The notes under the pieces: generated by a model
The model's database searches: none
Seen by the model: only the letters and a program-made list of their open reading frames with translations
Told to the model about the DNA's origin: nothing
Source: Burkholderiales bacterium
GTDB taxonomy: Bacteria > Pseudomonadota > Gammaproteobacteria > Burkholderiales > Burkholderiaceae_D
Reading direction: 5' to 3'
Length of the DNA stretch: 64,000 nucleotides
Assembly: GCA_016196925.1 (NCBI GenBank)
Contig: JACPWS010000078.1
Span: 1 to 64,000 of the forward strand
Part shown: positions 44,471 through 53,511 of the stretch, piece after piece
Position numbering within the stretch: position 1 is the first letter of the stretch
Layout: the number at the start of each line of letters is the position of its first letter
Made by a program: the position numbers and the translations under genes

Positions 44471-46903
44471 ATGAAACTACGCGACTTTAAAATCGGCTGG
44501 CGCATGCTGCTCCAGGAACCGGCTTACTCGGCGGTGGCGATACTCGGCCTCAGCATAGGCTTTGCCGCTTGCATCCTGCTGCTGGGCTTCGTGCGTTATT
44601 CGCTGAGCTACGACGGCACGGTGCCCGACATCAGGCAGGTGTATCTGGTGAAGCAGCGCTACAACGTTGATCCGGTGGCGCCGTGGTTCGAGCAGGCGCC
44701 GTATGTATTGCGCGCAGCCGGTCTGAAGACGCCCGGGGTCGCCAGCGTCAGCGGCTACGCGCCGCGCGAGCCGTTTCCGGTGCGGGTCGGCGCGCGTATG
44801 CTGAAGTTGCACCGCGTGCCGGTGTTGCCCGGTTTTGCGCAAATGCTGGGTTTGCAAGCCGTCGAGGGCGATCTGCAGGCGGCTTTGGAGCGGCCGGAAA
44901 ATTTCGCCATCACCGAACAGGCGGCGCTGCGTCTGTTCGGCAGCGCGCATGCCCTCGGTCGCAGCCTTACGGTCGATGGCAAGCTGCTGAAGGTGGCGGC
45001 GATTCTGCGCAATCCGCCCGCGAATAGCACCATGCCTTTCGAGGCCCTGATGGGCGTCAATTCGGTATTGCTATCGGAGGACACGCGCAAGGACATGCTG
45101 AACGGCAGCGGCTACGCTTGGGGTAAATTGCTGATCCGTGTGCAGCCGGGCGCTTCCTTGTCCGCCATCACGCAGGCCTTGCAGCAGGCGCTGGATCGTT
45201 CGCCGGCGCCACCGTATGTCACGCCGGAGATCAGGCAGCGCCTCGGTCAACGCAAGCTGATGGACATCAAACTCTCGCCCCTGCAGGATGCTTACTTCGA
45301 CCGGGAAATCGCCGACAATCCTATCGCCCGGCCGGGCGAGCGCGGCGATGCGGCCATGGTCGGCGGGCTGGGCGCGATCGCCGTTCTGATACTGGCGCTG
45401 GCGGCGATGAATTACGTGAACCTGAGCACGGTACGCGTGTTGCGGCGCCAGCGCGAGATCGCCATGCGCAAGGTGCTGGGCGCGGGAGTCGGCCGTATCG
45501 TGCTGCAGTTCTTGGCCGAATCGCTGCTGGTGGCGCTGCTGGCGACCGGCCTCGGCTTGCTGCTGGCATGGCTGGCGCTGCCGCTGTTTTCCGATCTGAT
45601 GAACCGCCGGCTCGATAGCCTATTTTCTCTGGTCAATCTGGCCGCCGCACTACTGATCGGTATCGCGCTCGGCCTGCTGTGTGCCGCGTATCCGGCCTGG
45701 ATTGCGATCCACGTGCGCCCCGGTCAGGTGCTGGCCGGACGCCCCGATAGCGAAACCCTGCGTGGCCGGCGCTTGCGCCGCAGCATGACGGTGTTGCAAG
45801 TGGCGGCCGCCATGGGCCTGGCCAGCATCACGCTCGCCATCGCGTGGCAGACCAGTTTTGCCATGCATGCCTCGCCCGGCTTCGATCCGGCGCCGCTGCT
45901 GATCGTCGATTTGCCGGAGCAGGTGAAGAATAGCGAGAAAGCGCGCGCTCTGATTGCGGCCTTGCTCAGTCAGCGCAAGGTCGCCGGCGTCGCGGTCGCG
46001 GCCGATGCGGTCGGACGCTACAAAAGTCCATGGGGACTGGACGTCAAGCGCGAGGGCGGTGCCAGCGTGTTTGTGGAGATGGCATCGGTCAGCGCGAATT
46101 TCTTTGAGCTGTATGGCATAAAAGCGCTGGCGGGGCGCTTGTTCGATGCGCGTATCGATCAGGAAGACGATGCGCTGCCTATCGTCCTGAATGGCGTCGC
46201 CGTGCGCAAGCTGGGTTACGCCAGCCCGGAAGCGGCGCTAGGGCAGACTTTGCTGTATACCGATTTCGAAGGCAAGACCCGGAACAAGCGCATCGTCGGC
46301 ATCGCGCCCGAGCTGCGTTTCCATACGCTGCATGAGGCGCCGCGCGCCACCGCCTGGGAACTCTGGACCCAGGGCGGCACGCTCTCCGTGCGCGCCACAG
46401 CGCCACTGGCCGAAGTCGAACGCACGCTGCTGGCTCTTTGGCCCAGCTATTTTCCGGATGCGCTGCCGGAAATCCATCGCGCCGCGGATATTCTGGCCGC
46501 CAACTACGAGGAAGACGCGCGGATCGCGCAGCTGCTGGCGATCGCCACCGGCATCGCGCTGGCGCTGGCGGCCTTCGGTACCTATGTGCTGTCGGCCTAC
46601 AGCGTGCAAAAGCGTGCCAGGGAAATCGTGCTGCGCAAACTGTATGGCGCGAATCGCTCTGCGATTGCGCGTTTGCTGGGCATGGAATTCGGCGGCCTGC
46701 TAGGTCTCGCCGCCTTACTCGCCTTGCCCTTGGCGGCCTGGGCCATCGAGCGTTATCTGGCCGGCTTCGTGGGACGCGCGCCTGTCGGTGCCTGGACTCT
46801 GCTGGCAGCCTTGGTCCTGGCCGGCAGCGTGGCCGCGCTGGCGACGCTGCGCCACATCCTGGCCGCGCTGCGCATCGCTCCGGCGCAAGCTTTGCGCAAT
46901 TAA
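44471..46903 (+). CDS. FtsX-like ABC permease, first of a tandem pair
   Basis: An 810-residue membrane protein. It has TM1 (YSAVAILGLSIGFAACILLLGF), a large MacB-type periplasmic domain (to about residue 285), three TMs around 290-430 with a KVLGAGVGRIVLQFLAESLL FtsX motif, a TM near 480, then a second periplasmic domain and a second TM triplet (from about 700) with the matching KLYGANRSAIARLLGMEF. This duplicated, eight-TM form is usual for larger MacB_PCD/FtsX permeases. The start is set by the conserved MKLRDFKIGWR that also begins the next gene. It shares clear sequence similarity with that gene along its length. Confidence 0.93.
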   Translation: MKLRDFKIGWRMLLQEPAYSAVAILGLSIGFAACILLLGFVRYSLSYDGTVPDIRQVYLVKQRYNVDPVAPWFEQAPYVLRAAGLKTPGVASVSGYAPREPFPVRVGARMLKLHRVPVLPGFAQMLGLQAVEGDLQAALERPENFAITEQAALRLFGSAHALGRSLTVDGKLLKVAAILRNPPANSTMPFEALMGVNSVLLSEDTRKDMLNGSGYAWGKLLIRVQPGASLSAITQALQQALDRSPAPPYVTPEIRQRLGQRKLMDIKLSPLQDAYFDREIADNPIARPGERGDAAMVGGLGAIAVLILALAAMNYVNLSTVRVLRRQREIAMRKVLGAGVGRIVLQFLAESLLVALLATGLGLLLAWLALPLFSDLMNRRLDSLFSLVNLAAALLIGIALGLLCAAYPAWIAIHVRPGQVLAGRPDSETLRGRRLRRSMTVLQVAAAMGLASITLAIAWQTSFAMHASPGFDPAPLLIVDLPEQVKNSEKARALIAALLSQRKVAGVAVAADAVGRYKSPWGLDVKREGGASVFVEMASVSANFFELYGIKALAGRLFDARIDQEDDALPIVLNGVAVRKLGYASPEAALGQTLLYTDFEGKTRNKRIVGIAPELRFHTLHEAPRATAWELWTQGGTLSVRATAPLAEVERTLLALWPSYFPDALPEIHRAADILAANYEEDARIAQLLAIATGIALALAAFGTYVLSAYSVQKRAREIVLRKLYGANRSAIARLLGMEFGGLLGLAALLALPLAAWAIERYLAGFVGRAPVGAWTLLAALVLAGSVAALATLRHILAALRIAPAQALRN

Positions 46904-46929
46904 TTTCTACTTGAAACCACTATACGAAT

Positions 46930-49338
46930 ATGAAACTACGCGACTTTAAAATCGGTTGGCGCTTGCTGATCCAGGAACCGGCTTACTCGGCGGTGGTGGT
47001 GTTGGGTCTCTGCGTGGGCTTTGCCGCCTGCATACTATTGTTGGGTTTTGTACGTTTTTCGCTGAGCTACGATGCTTCCGTGCCTGACCTAGAGCGGGTG
47101 GTTGTCGTCAAGCAGAAGTTCAATGTGGTGGGGCGACCGGAATGGATGCAGATCGTGCCATTGCCGTTCCGCGACCTGGCTCTGCAGAGCGGCATGGTAG
47201 AGGCGGCATCGGGCTTCCTGCATCGCAACAGCATGCTGAAAACCGGCGCACGCAGCAGCCAGATAGAAATAACTGCGGTGGATGTCAGCTTTCCGCAAAT
47301 GTGGGGGATACAGGCTTTGCAAGGCGATTTGGCGGCCGCCTTGAGCCGGCCCGATGCCCTGGCCTTGACCGTGGATGCCGCCGAAAAGGTCTTCGGCCAC
47401 ACGCAGGTGGTCGGCCAGACTGTGCAAATCGACGGCAAGTCTTACCTGGTCGCGGCCTTGCTGCCTGATCCGCCCGGCAACACCACGGCGCCTTATGCGG
47501 CCCTGACCGGGGTGAACACCGCGCTGTGGCCGCCGGAGGAACGCGAAGAAATCGTGCAAGGTCTCAACTGGGTCGGCGGAGTGCTGTTGAAACTGAAACC
47601 TGGCGTCACGGCTACCGCGCTGACACAGGCCTTGCAAGCCAAGGCGGATAGCCTGCCGCTGCGCACGAGCCTGCCGCCGGAAGCCTTGCAGCGTATCGGC
47701 GATAAGCGCTGGATGGAAGTCGGTCTGGTTTCCTTAGCGGATGCGTATTTCGATGCAGACCTGAGCAATAGCCACGGCAGCGGCGAGCGCGGCAATAAGC
47801 GCATGGTGCTGGGCTTGGGCGCGGTGGCGCTGCTGATCCTGCTACTGGCCAGCGCCAACTACATCAATCTGGCCACGGTGCGTAGCCTGCGCCGTCAGCG
47901 CGAGATCGCCATGCGTCAGGTGCTGGGCGCCGGAAAATACCGCATCGTCGGCCAATTCATGGCGGAATCCGCACTGGCGGCGCTGCTGGCATGCGCGCTG
48001 GGGCTGGTGTTGGCCTGGCTGGCCTTGCCGCTGTTCTCCGAACTGATGGGACGCAAGCTAGCTGCGCTGCTGTCGCCCGCCAGCATCGCAGTCAGCCTGT
48101 TGCTCGCTTGCGGCATAGGCTTGCTGGCCGGGATCTACCCAGCCTGGCAGGCGCTGGGCACGAGCACTGCGGCTGCCCTCAGCGGCCGCGAAAATAGCGA
48201 AGGCCGCAGCGGTCTGTGGCTGCGGCGCGCGATGACGGTGCTGCAATTCGCCACCGCTATCTGCCTGGCAGCCGTGACGCTGACCATAGTCTGGCAGACT
48301 TACTTCGCCAGCCGTATTGATCCTGGCTTCGATCCCCGGCCTTTGCTGGTGCTGGATGTGCCGGGTGACCCGAATAGTGCCGCCGCGCAGTCCTTTCGCG
48401 CAGCATTGCGCCGGCTGCCCGGCGTCTCGGGCGTGGCGGGCGCAGACGACGCGGTGGGGCGCAGGAGTAACTTTTTCTACGGCGACGTCAAGCGCGCCGG
48501 CGGTGAATTCATCAATGCACGCAGAAAATCGGTGGATGCCGATTTTTTTCAGGTGTATGGCATAGCGGCCAATGCCGGGCGCCTGTTCGATGCCAGCCTG
48601 GATCAGACGGACAAATCCGAGTTGATCGTGATTAACCTGGCATTGGCGCGCAAGCTGGGCTATGCCACGCCGCAGGCGGCGGTGGGCCAGGCGCTGACCG
48701 GCAACGAAAACGAAGCCTTGCGCGTCATCGGTGTGGCGCCGGATATCCGTTACCAGAGTCTGCGTCAGTCTGCGGAACCTATGCTGTATCGCCTGAACCG
48801 CAGCCGGGCCGGCATCCTCACGCTGCGCAGCACCGGCGATATGGCGGCGGTGCGCAGTGCAGCGGAAGCGCTCGCCAAAAAACACTTCAGCGTAGCGCTG
48901 CCGCAGATGCACGGCGCCCAGGAATTTCTGGCTACAAATTATGCCGATGATCTGCGTCTGGCCAAACTGCTGGCCGGCGCCAGCCTGGTGGCCGTCGCGC
49001 TGGCCGCTTTCGGCATCTACGTGCTGTCGGCTTACAACGTGCGGCGGCGCGAGCGCGAGATCGTGCTGCGCAAACTGTATGGCGCAAACAGACCGGCGAT
49101 TGCACGTCTGCTGGGCCTGGAGTTCCTCAGCGTGCTGGGAGTCGCCGCGCTGCTCGGCTTGCCGCCGGCAGCGGTGGCGACCGAGCATTATCTGGCCGGC
49201 TTCGTTGAGCGCGCGGCGATAGGCGCCTGGACCCTGATCGCCGCCATGCTGCTGGCCTGCAGCGTGGTCTTGCTGGCCACCGTGCGCCATACGCGGGAGG
49301 CGCTGCGCCTGCGGCCGGCGCTGGCTCTGAGAAGTTAG
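46930..49338 (+). CDS. FtsX-like ABC permease, second of a tandem pair
   Basis: An 802-residue paralogue of the preceding permease with the same eight-TM, two-periplasmic-domain layout. It begins MKLRDFKIGWRLLIQEPAYS, nearly identical to its partner, and has QVLGAGKYRIVGQFMAESAL and KLYGANRPAIARLLGLEF at the same places. The two may form a heterodimer around the single ATPase (inference). The stop codon TAG at 49336-49338 overlaps the end of a 160-bp inverted-repeat element, so the last codons may have been altered by that insertion. Confidence 0.93.
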   Translation: MKLRDFKIGWRLLIQEPAYSAVVVLGLCVGFAACILLLGFVRFSLSYDASVPDLERVVVVKQKFNVVGRPEWMQIVPLPFRDLALQSGMVEAASGFLHRNSMLKTGARSSQIEITAVDVSFPQMWGIQALQGDLAAALSRPDALALTVDAAEKVFGHTQVVGQTVQIDGKSYLVAALLPDPPGNTTAPYAALTGVNTALWPPEEREEIVQGLNWVGGVLLKLKPGVTATALTQALQAKADSLPLRTSLPPEALQRIGDKRWMEVGLVSLADAYFDADLSNSHGSGERGNKRMVLGLGAVALLILLLASANYINLATVRSLRRQREIAMRQVLGAGKYRIVGQFMAESALAALLACALGLVLAWLALPLFSELMGRKLAALLSPASIAVSLLLACGIGLLAGIYPAWQALGTSTAAALSGRENSEGRSGLWLRRAMTVLQFATAICLAAVTLTIVWQTYFASRIDPGFDPRPLLVLDVPGDPNSAAAQSFRAALRRLPGVSGVAGADDAVGRRSNFFYGDVKRAGGEFINARRKSVDADFFQVYGIAANAGRLFDASLDQTDKSELIVINLALARKLGYATPQAAVGQALTGNENEALRVIGVAPDIRYQSLRQSAEPMLYRLNRSRAGILTLRSTGDMAAVRSAAEALAKKHFSVALPQMHGAQEFLATNYADDLRLAKLLAGASLVAVALAAFGIYVLSAYNVRRREREIVLRKLYGANRPAIARLLGLEFLSVLGVAALLGLPPAAVATEHYLAGFVERAAIGAWTLIAAMLLACSVVLLATVRHTREALRLRPALALRS

Positions 49339-49496
49339 TGGTCTGCTTGGCAAATGATCGAACCGATAAAGCTTGTCTTCGAGCCCCTGGCGGCGTTGCT
49401 CATCCTCGCAATAGCTCGCTATTGCTGCGGTTCGCGCCTTGCCAGGAACTCGAATCCCGCGCTTTCTCGTATCCGCTATTTACGAAGCAGACCACT
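49337..49496. repeat. 160-bp element with 12-bp perfect inverted ends
   Basis: AGTGGTCTGCTT (49337-49348) is inverted exactly as AAGCAGACCACT (49485-49496). The inside contains a hairpin GCAATAG-ctcg-CTATTGC. The left end shares the last two bases of the permease stop codon. A GTAGGGTGCGC..GCGCACC-type repeat follows directly at about 49502-49555. Confidence 0.75.
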
Positions 49497-50073
49497 AGCG
49501 GGTAGGGTGCGCCGTGCGCACCACGCGTCATCGACCACTCGGTGCGCATGGCGCGCCGGCGGCTTGTATGCGAACCGCTTTACGCTGAATAACTGGTATC
49601 TGATCGGCCCGTTCGAAGGGCGCAGCGCACAGAGTCTGCAAACCGTATATCCGCCGGAAATGCTGGTCGATCTGGATGCCGTGTATTTCGGCAAGGAGCA
49701 GCGGGTCTTGAAGTGGGAATATCTGCACGATACCAGCTATCCGCTGGTGCCGCCGCTACGTGACCAGAATGCCGTGTATTACGGTTATGCTGAAGTCTAT
49801 ATGGAGCAGGAGCGCGACTTGTGGGTGGCGATAGGCGGCGATGACGACAGCAAGCTGTGGTTCAATCAAAAGCTGATCTGGACCAGCGGTAACGAAGACA
49901 AACCCTGGTACCACACCCATGTGCGCAATCTGCACAGCAGCATCGCCCAGCTAAACCTGACGGAAGGCCAACGCAAGCTGCATTTCAACAAGGGCCGCAA
50001 CACGTTTTTGTTCAAGTTGTATAACGGCATCGACGTGATGTTTTTTTCGCTGGCCTTGTTTGCCGGTGCTTGA
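49354..50073 (+). CDS. Truncated C-terminal fragment of an unrecognised beta-rich protein
   Basis: The open frame is 239 codons, but only about residues 74-239 (from 49573) look like real protein: NNWYLIGPFEG, YGYAEVYMEQERDLWVAIGG, DDDSKLWFNQKLIWTSG and LHFNKGRNTFLFKLYNGIDV. These recall a PA14-like or lectin-like ligand-binding sandwich, as at the C-terminus of larger extracellular proteins. The first 70 codons come from the 160-bp inverted element and a GTAGGGTGCGC repeat. There is no proper start or ribosome binding site. I read this as the tail of a gene, once the fifth of the ABC operon, that lost its front part. The function is unknown. Confidence 0.55.
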   Translation: MIEPIKLVFEPLAALLILAIARYCCGSRLARNSNPALSRIRYLRSRPLAGRVRRAHHASSTTRCAWRAGGLYANRFTLNNWYLIGPFEGRSAQSLQTVYPPEMLVDLDAVYFGKEQRVLKWEYLHDTSYPLVPPLRDQNAVYYGYAEVYMEQERDLWVAIGGDDDSKLWFNQKLIWTSGNEDKPWYHTHVRNLHSSIAQLNLTEGQRKLHFNKGRNTFLFKLYNGIDVMFFSLALFAGA

Positions 50074-50249
50074 TGGCGGCGGGGTTGTGCTTACGAAAAA
50101 CACGAAAGGCAAAATCCAATTTGACACGGCTTACACGGCGGAACGGCTTAGGCTTGAATCAGGCTTTCGCTGCGTGCGCCGTGTTCGTTGTGTTCGGACA
50201 GGTTCAAGTTTTTTCGTGCTTTTGATGTTTTTCGTGGACAAAAAAGATT

Positions 50250-52358
50250 TTAAAAATCAAACTGCGCCGATAGCTTGTAAGTGCGCGATGCGCCGGGGAA
50301 CAGGTAGCCGCCCAGCGATTGCGTGACATCGCGCCAGTAGAACTTGTCCAGCGCATTGTCGACGTTGAAGCGCAACGTGGTCGCCGTGCCGCCCAGGCTG
50401 GTGGCGTAGCGCGCACCGAGGTTCAGCACAGCGTAGCCGGGTACCGTCACGCTATTGTCGGGGCTGAAAGCCTTGCTGCCTGCATATTGCCAGCTGCCGT
50501 TCAGGTGCAGGCCGCGCACTTGCGCCAGCGCGTAATCCAGATAGATGGTCGATTTCAAGTCGGGTACATTGGTGACGCGCTTGTCATCCAGCGCGGCCAG
50601 GCCGGTGTTGTGCTGGCGCGCGTGCAGCGCCGTCAGGCTGGCGCCCATACTCAGTTGCGAGCTCAGCTTGCCGTGCGCCGCCAGTTCCAGACCGGTATGG
50701 ACGGCGTCGCCGTTGCTGACATAGCTATTGTTGCTGTCGGTGTATTCCAGCGGCTTCTCGATGCGGAAGGCGGCGGCCGAGATGCTCAGCTCGCGGCTCA
50801 GCTCGGCTTTCACGCCGACTTCGATCTGGCGCGACTTAGCCGGATCGAGTACCTGGTTTTGGTTGGCAGTGCCGAAAGGCGCGCTGCCGCCGTGTTCCAC
50901 TCCCTGGCTGTAGGCGCCGTACAGCGACCAGTTTTGCAGCGGTTTGAGCACCAGCGCCAGGCTGGGCAAGAGATAGCTGTGTGTATAGCCGGGGCCGTCA
51001 AACCGGCTGCGCTGTATCTGCAACTGGCGCAAGCCCAGATGTAGTTTCAGGCGGTCGCTGAGGGCGACGATGTCTTGCGCGAAGGCCGCACTTTCCTTGT
51101 CGCTGCGCCGCCATATCGCCGCTCCGGTGTTGTTGGCCGAGTGGCCGGTCAGGCGCGGGTGGAACAGATTGCTGCTGCCGACCAGCTCGTACACATAGTC
51201 GCCGTAATAATCGCGCCGTTCGGCGCTGCTGAGGCCGGCGGCGAATTCATGGCGCAGGCCGGCGGCGCTAAAACTTCCGTTCAGCAAGGCTTGCAGGCCG
51301 CGCAGCGATTTCGCTTCGCCCGCGCTCTGGTAATCGTAGACGTCGTAATCGCCATTCGCGCAATAGCCGGGATACAGGGCGCCGCAACCGGCTGGGAAGG
51401 CGGTGTAATCGTCGCGCCTGAATTCATGCCGGTTGGCGGACAGCGTCGCGCGCCAGGCGGCGCTCAGCTGGTATGCGAAGCGCAGGCCGAGATTGCCGTT
51501 GCGCGTATCCACCGGCCTGGCCCAGGGCTGGTCGTTCAGCATCAGGTCGGCGCCGACGCCGCGCGGCAAATCGCTGCCATTCGTCAGCTGGAAGCCGGGC
51601 GCCGACAGTTGCGACTTGTGCTGATAATCGAGATCGAGCTGCAGCAGCGCTTGCGGCGTCAGCTGCCAGTCGAACGCGCCGGAAACGAACTGGCGCTCGC
51701 CGTCCGCGCCCTTGATGTAAGAGCGCAGACGCTCGCCGGCGACATTGATGCGGTAGCCGAATTGCCGGTCGCCCGTCATCCCGCCCAGATCGGCTGCGCC
51801 GTACAGGGTGCCGCGTTCGCTCAGTTCGACCACGGCGGAACGCAAGGGCGCGGCGGTCGGGCGCTTGCTGACGTAGTTGACGATGCCGCCCGGCGCGGCG
51901 AAGCCGGCCTGGAAGCCGGCCACGCCTTTCAGGATTTCTATGCGCTCCTTGTTTTCCAGCGGGATGGAGGCGTCGCCGGGAATCGCGAAGCCATCCTTGC
52001 GGTAGCCGGAGGCGTTATCGAGCGCGAAACCGCGTATCGAAAATTGTTCGGCATAGCCGACCGCGTTATACGCCTCGTTGACGCTGGCGTCGAATTTCAT
52101 GGCGTCGCTGCTTTGACGCAGGCGCAGATCCTGGATCATGGCCTGGCTCAGGACATGCACCGAGAACGGCGTGTCCAGCAGCGGCGCCGCGATATAGCCG
52201 CCGGCCCTGGTGCTTTGCAACTGGCCGTCGGACGTGCGGTAACCGGTCACGATCACTTCCGGCAGCGCGCCGTCGGCGCTTTGCGCCAGCGCCGGCGAGG
52301 CGCAGGCCAGTGCGATGGAAGAAGCCAGGATGGAATATGAATAATTAGGGTGGAGCAT
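50250..52358 (-). CDS. TonB-dependent siderophore receptor
   Basis: A 702-residue outer-membrane receptor. It has a signal peptide ending ASPALAQ, a TonB box-like LPEVIVTGYR, and a plug domain with PFSVHVLSQAMIQD, YAEQFSIRGFALDN and RIEILKGVAGFQAGFAAPGGIVNYVSKRP. A 22-strand barrel ends in SRTYKLSAQFDF. The plug motifs are those of the ferric-siderophore (FpvA/FhuE-like) group; the ligand is unknown. No adjacent siderophore ABC, FecR or biosynthesis genes were found, and I saw no clear Fur box upstream. Confidence 0.93.
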   Translation of the reverse strand: MLHPNYSYSILASSIALACASPALAQSADGALPEVIVTGYRTSDGQLQSTRAGGYIAAPLLDTPFSVHVLSQAMIQDLRLRQSSDAMKFDASVNEAYNAVGYAEQFSIRGFALDNASGYRKDGFAIPGDASIPLENKERIEILKGVAGFQAGFAAPGGIVNYVSKRPTAAPLRSAVVELSERGTLYGAADLGGMTGDRQFGYRINVAGERLRSYIKGADGERQFVSGAFDWQLTPQALLQLDLDYQHKSQLSAPGFQLTNGSDLPRGVGADLMLNDQPWARPVDTRNGNLGLRFAYQLSAAWRATLSANRHEFRRDDYTAFPAGCGALYPGYCANGDYDVYDYQSAGEAKSLRGLQALLNGSFSAAGLRHEFAAGLSSAERRDYYGDYVYELVGSSNLFHPRLTGHSANNTGAAIWRRSDKESAAFAQDIVALSDRLKLHLGLRQLQIQRSRFDGPGYTHSYLLPSLALVLKPLQNWSLYGAYSQGVEHGGSAPFGTANQNQVLDPAKSRQIEVGVKAELSRELSISAAAFRIEKPLEYTDSNNSYVSNGDAVHTGLELAAHGKLSSQLSMGASLTALHARQHNTGLAALDDKRVTNVPDLKSTIYLDYALAQVRGLHLNGSWQYAGSKAFSPDNSVTVPGYAVLNLGARYATSLGGTATTLRFNVDNALDKFYWRDVTQSLGGYLFPGASRTYKLSAQFDF

Positions 52359-52416
52359 GATTGATAGTGAGGATGAGTGCTTGGAAGCGGTTCGCGCGGG
52401 GGGTGTTTTCAGTCTG

Positions 52417-52497
52417 AATATACTAGGGGGTAGTATATTTTAAAGTCGTTTGAATTCGCTGACGACAGCTGATAATTTACCTATACTCCCTGTTTTT
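52417..52497 (-). repeat. Dispersed ~80-bp inverted-end repeat, copy D
   Basis: On the minus strand it runs CAGGGAGTATAGG, ATCAGCTGTCGTCAGCG, then AATATACTACCCCCTAGTATA. Its start overlaps the 3' end of rarD: the Gln-Gly-Val-stop codons (CAGGGAGTATAG) are repeat sequence, so the insertion set the end of that protein. Confidence 0.7.
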
Positions 52498-53359
52498 CTT
52501 TCATAAAGCCAGTCCACAGACTCTCGGCCGAATACACGATCAGGGCGGCCCAGATGGCGATGAAGCCGGCCAGCTTGTGGCTGTCGAAGGCTTCGCGGAA
52601 CAGCCATACGCCCAGCAGCAATTGCATGAAGGGCGCGATGTATTGCAACACACCCAGCGTCGTCATCGGTATCCGGCGCGCGCCGGCCGCGAACAACAGC
52701 AAGGGAATCGCGGTGATAGGGCCGCTGGCGACGATCCACAGCTTAACCGGGGTCGTCTGCGTCAGCAGCGCATTTTGCCCGTTCAGCGTCAGCCAGCCCA
52801 GATAAGCCAGTGCGAACGGGAACAGCAGGGCGGTTTCCAGCGAGAGGCCTTCCAGCGCGCCCAGCGGCGAAGTCTTGCGCAGCAAGCCGTAAGTGCCGAA
52901 AGTCAGCGCCAGGATCAAGCCTATCCACGGCAGATGGCCGGTTTGCCAGGTCAGCCAGGCTACCCCGAGCGTCGCCAGCGCCACCGCCAGCCATTGGCCG
53001 GGGCGCAGGCGTTCGCGCAACAGTACGAAGCCGAGCAGGATATTCACCAGCGGGGTGATGAAATAACCGAGGCTGGCGTCGATCACATGTTCGTGGTTGA
53101 TGGCCCAGATATACACGAACCAGTTGGCCGACAACAGCAGGGCGCTGGCGGCAAAGCCGGCCACCACTTTGCGCTGCAGATTGGCCAGCCACTTCCATTG
53201 GCGGCGCCAGCTGAGCACGCCGAACAGGAAAACCAGCGACCACAACATGCGGTTCAGCAAGATTTCCAGTGCAGGCACTTCGTGCAAGAGTTTGAAGTAA
53301 AGTGGAAACAAGCCCCAGATCAGGTAGGCGGAGCCTGCCAACAACACACCTTGGTTCAT
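52481..53359 (-). CDS. rarD: EamA-family transporter RarD
   Basis: A 292-residue inner-membrane protein with ten predicted TM segments, matching RarD in length and in early sequence (GVLLAGSAYLIWGLFPLYFKLL, then LEILLNRMLWSLVF and NWFVYIWAINHEHVIDASLGYFI). RarD proteins are drug/metabolite-superfamily exporters, named for chloramphenicol sensitivity; the substrate is not established. ATG at 53359 is preferred over an upstream TTG. The C-terminal last codons are provided by repeat copy D. Confidence 0.92.
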   Translation of the reverse strand: MNQGVLLAGSAYLIWGLFPLYFKLLHEVPALEILLNRMLWSLVFLFGVLSWRRQWKWLANLQRKVVAGFAASALLLSANWFVYIWAINHEHVIDASLGYFITPLVNILLGFVLLRERLRPGQWLAVALATLGVAWLTWQTGHLPWIGLILALTFGTYGLLRKTSPLGALEGLSLETALLFPFALAYLGWLTLNGQNALLTQTTPVKLWIVASGPITAIPLLLFAAGARRIPMTTLGVLQYIAPFMQLLLGVWLFREAFDSHKLAGFIAIWAALIVYSAESLWTGFMKEKQGV

Positions 53360-53511
53360 GCGTAACAATCGTAAAAATTAAGAGGGCTATTATCTCAGGA
53401 TTGGGCCGAATGCGTCTTGCCGCGCCTGGCGTCATTGTTTTTCTGGCTGGGCAACCCAATTAATGGGTATCGCCGGCGGGTACGCCGATGTACTTACCAG
53501 AGGAGCCGGGC

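Noticed and set aside
52359-52480. Fur box upstream of the TonB-dependent receptor
   Set aside because: GATAGTGAGGATGAG-like sequence near the start resembles only part of the Fur consensus. The rest of the gap is repeat copy D.
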